DNA of 64,000 nt from the NCBI RefSeq assembly GCF_004359615.1, contig NZ_SCWA01000007.1, forward strand, positions 37,317 through 101,316. The letters are read 5' to 3'. The position numbers and the translations under genes are program-made. This document shows positions 63,561 to 64,000 of the stretch, in pieces. Source of the DNA: Macrococcus brunensis. Its GTDB lineage: Bacteria; Bacillota; Bacilli; Staphylococcales; Staphylococcaceae. Positions within the stretch are counted from its first letter, which is position 1; each line of letters begins with the position of its first letter. The notes below the pieces were generated by a model. The model was not told where the DNA came from. It ran no database searches and saw only the letters and a list, made by a program, of their open reading frames with translations.

Positions 63561-63816
63561 ATACAGTCTGTCTTTTCTTGAATAAGAGATACATAAAAAA
63601 CGGCGCACCGATAGCAGCTGTGAAAACGCCTGCCGGTACTTCCAGTGGCAGAAAAAGTGTCCTGCCGAGCAGGTCACTCAAGACTACGATGATACTGCCG
63701 ATCACGCTGCTCATCAGTACATGCTGATAGAACTTAGAGCCTGCTAAGATTCTAGCGAGCTGCGGGGCAAGCAGACCGACAAACTGAATACCACCGACAA
63801 AGCTGACCGTAAAGAG
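63559..63816 (-). pseudogene. FecCD-type iron-siderophore ABC permease, 5' part removed by an IS
   Basis: Minus-strand frame TVSFVGGIQFVGLLAPQLARI, then SVIGSIIVVLSDLLGRT and LEVPAGVFTAAIGAPFFMYLLFKKR to a stop at 63559. This is the diagnostic C-terminal quarter of a FecCD/BtuC permease (G-x-I-x-F-V-G-L-x-x-P; L-P-x-E-V-P-x-G). Upstream of about 63816 the homology ends and insertion-sequence DNA begins. Without its first helices the protein cannot work, so this iron-uptake system is probably inactive unless another copy exists. Confidence 0.85.
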
Positions 63817-64000
63817 TCTGGGACATAAATAGTTCTGGGTAGTAAAAAAAGACGAAGAAAATGTGATTTCAATATTTTTTTCGTCTTTTTATGATTTTTA
63901 CAGATAATCTGACCGCCTACGGCAGCCATTTTTCTTATATTTACTGCCATTAAGGCGATACCAATTTCTTTTTTTACTTTGGCAGTTCCTCGAACTGACA
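63744..64000 (-). CDS. IS1182-family transposase, C-terminal part (runs off window)
   Basis: Minus-strand frame open from the window edge: SVRGTAKVKKEIGIALMAVN, then IRKMAAVGG and a basic tail, followed by LRLFLLPRTIYVPDSL. The R-G-x-x-K-V-x-x-E-I-G...A-V-N-I/L-R-K block is the conserved end of IS1182/IS1272 transposases. The frame reads on past the element end into flanking permease DNA, stopping at 63744, so the true protein end is uncertain. Confidence 0.75.
   Translation of the reverse strand, partial: SVRGTAKVKKEIGIALMAVNIRKMAAVGGQIICKNHKKTKKILKSHFLRLFLLPRTIYVPDSLRSALSVVFSLSVCLPRSSLES
63817..64000 (-). mobile_element. Left end of an IS1182/IS1272-like insertion sequence
   Basis: Begins at about 63817 with GAGTCTGGGACATAAAT, which I recall as terminal sequence of staphylococcal IS1272-type elements. 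An AAAAAGACGA...TCGTCTTTTT hairpin (about 63846-63892) lies inside, then the transposase end. The other end is outside the window, so no target duplication can be checked. Confidence 0.7.

Noticed and set aside
63474..63677. 67-codon minus-strand frame near the right end
   Set aside because: It overlaps the real FecCD permease frame, which has clear family motifs; the frame is a shadow.
1..64000. CRISPR array or prophage
   Set aside because: No series of equal-length spaced direct repeats, no cas, integrase, terminase or capsid-like genes were seen in the window.

Overview
The window looks like a chromosomal segment of a low-GC Gram-positive in the family Staphylococcaceae, most likely a Macrococcus/Macrococcoides or a close relative. 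This rests on recalled protein resemblance: IpdC, the staphylococcal-type dap/lysine operon with alr and the N-acetyl deacetylase, ClpL, BrnQ, an MpfA-like CBS protein and the zinc-free S14. It also rests on strong AGGAGG ribosome sites, CtsR, Zur and CsoR boxes of Bacillales type, and an IS1182-type transposase end. The exact species cannot be fixed by eye.

Layout. 1-10 kb: a 2-oxo acid decarboxylase (cut by the window edge) divergent from a MarR regulator with a 35-bp palindromic operator. A run of small enzymes follows (two VOC proteins, a HhH-GPD glycosylase-like protein, a PaiA-like acetyltransferase, a NIPSNAP protein). Next come a TipA-type MerR regulator divergent from an LPXTG repeat protein, and an MFS exporter divergent from an SgrR-like regulator. 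10-16 kb: a SteT-like amino acid exchanger, pyruvate phosphate dikinase (PPDK) with its regulatory protein, and an intergenic repeat. 16-20 kb: a GntR/YtrA-ABC operon that continues into two tandem paralogous membrane proteins (one frameshifted), a nucleotidyltransferase and a P-loop kinase, followed by gene remnants. 20-30 kb: a membrane-anchored MutS-like ATPase, housekeeping oxidoreductases, DegV, a GNAT gene with a nonsense codon, a MerR/MpfA-like pair and clpL under CtsR.

31-40.4 kb is one nine-gene diaminopimelate/lysine operon (lysC-asd-dapA-dapB-dapD-deacetylase-alr-lysA-aminotransferase) behind a lysine riboswitch with its terminator. 40-46 kb: zinc-independent S14 under a Zur box, a small membrane ORF, a flavoprotein, NUDIX, tRNA-Thr and MsrA. 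45-49 kb is a methionine locus in which two RNA sensors sit head to head: a T-box leader before a MetE-type methyltransferase, and a SAM riboswitch before metY-metA.

49-64 kb: an OYE-family reductase, a PH-like small protein, an S66 peptidase, csoR-copA, an alpha/beta hydrolase, a STAS-less SulP transporter and BrnQ with a CodY-like box. After these lie an ABC-2 transporter next to an unusual LytTR regulator carrying a degenerate ABC-ATPase domain, a YjjG-type phosphatase, and at the right edge a FecCD iron permease cut by an IS1182-family element. Several genes are broken (frameshift, nonsense, truncation), so this strain carries visible recent decay or some sequencing error.
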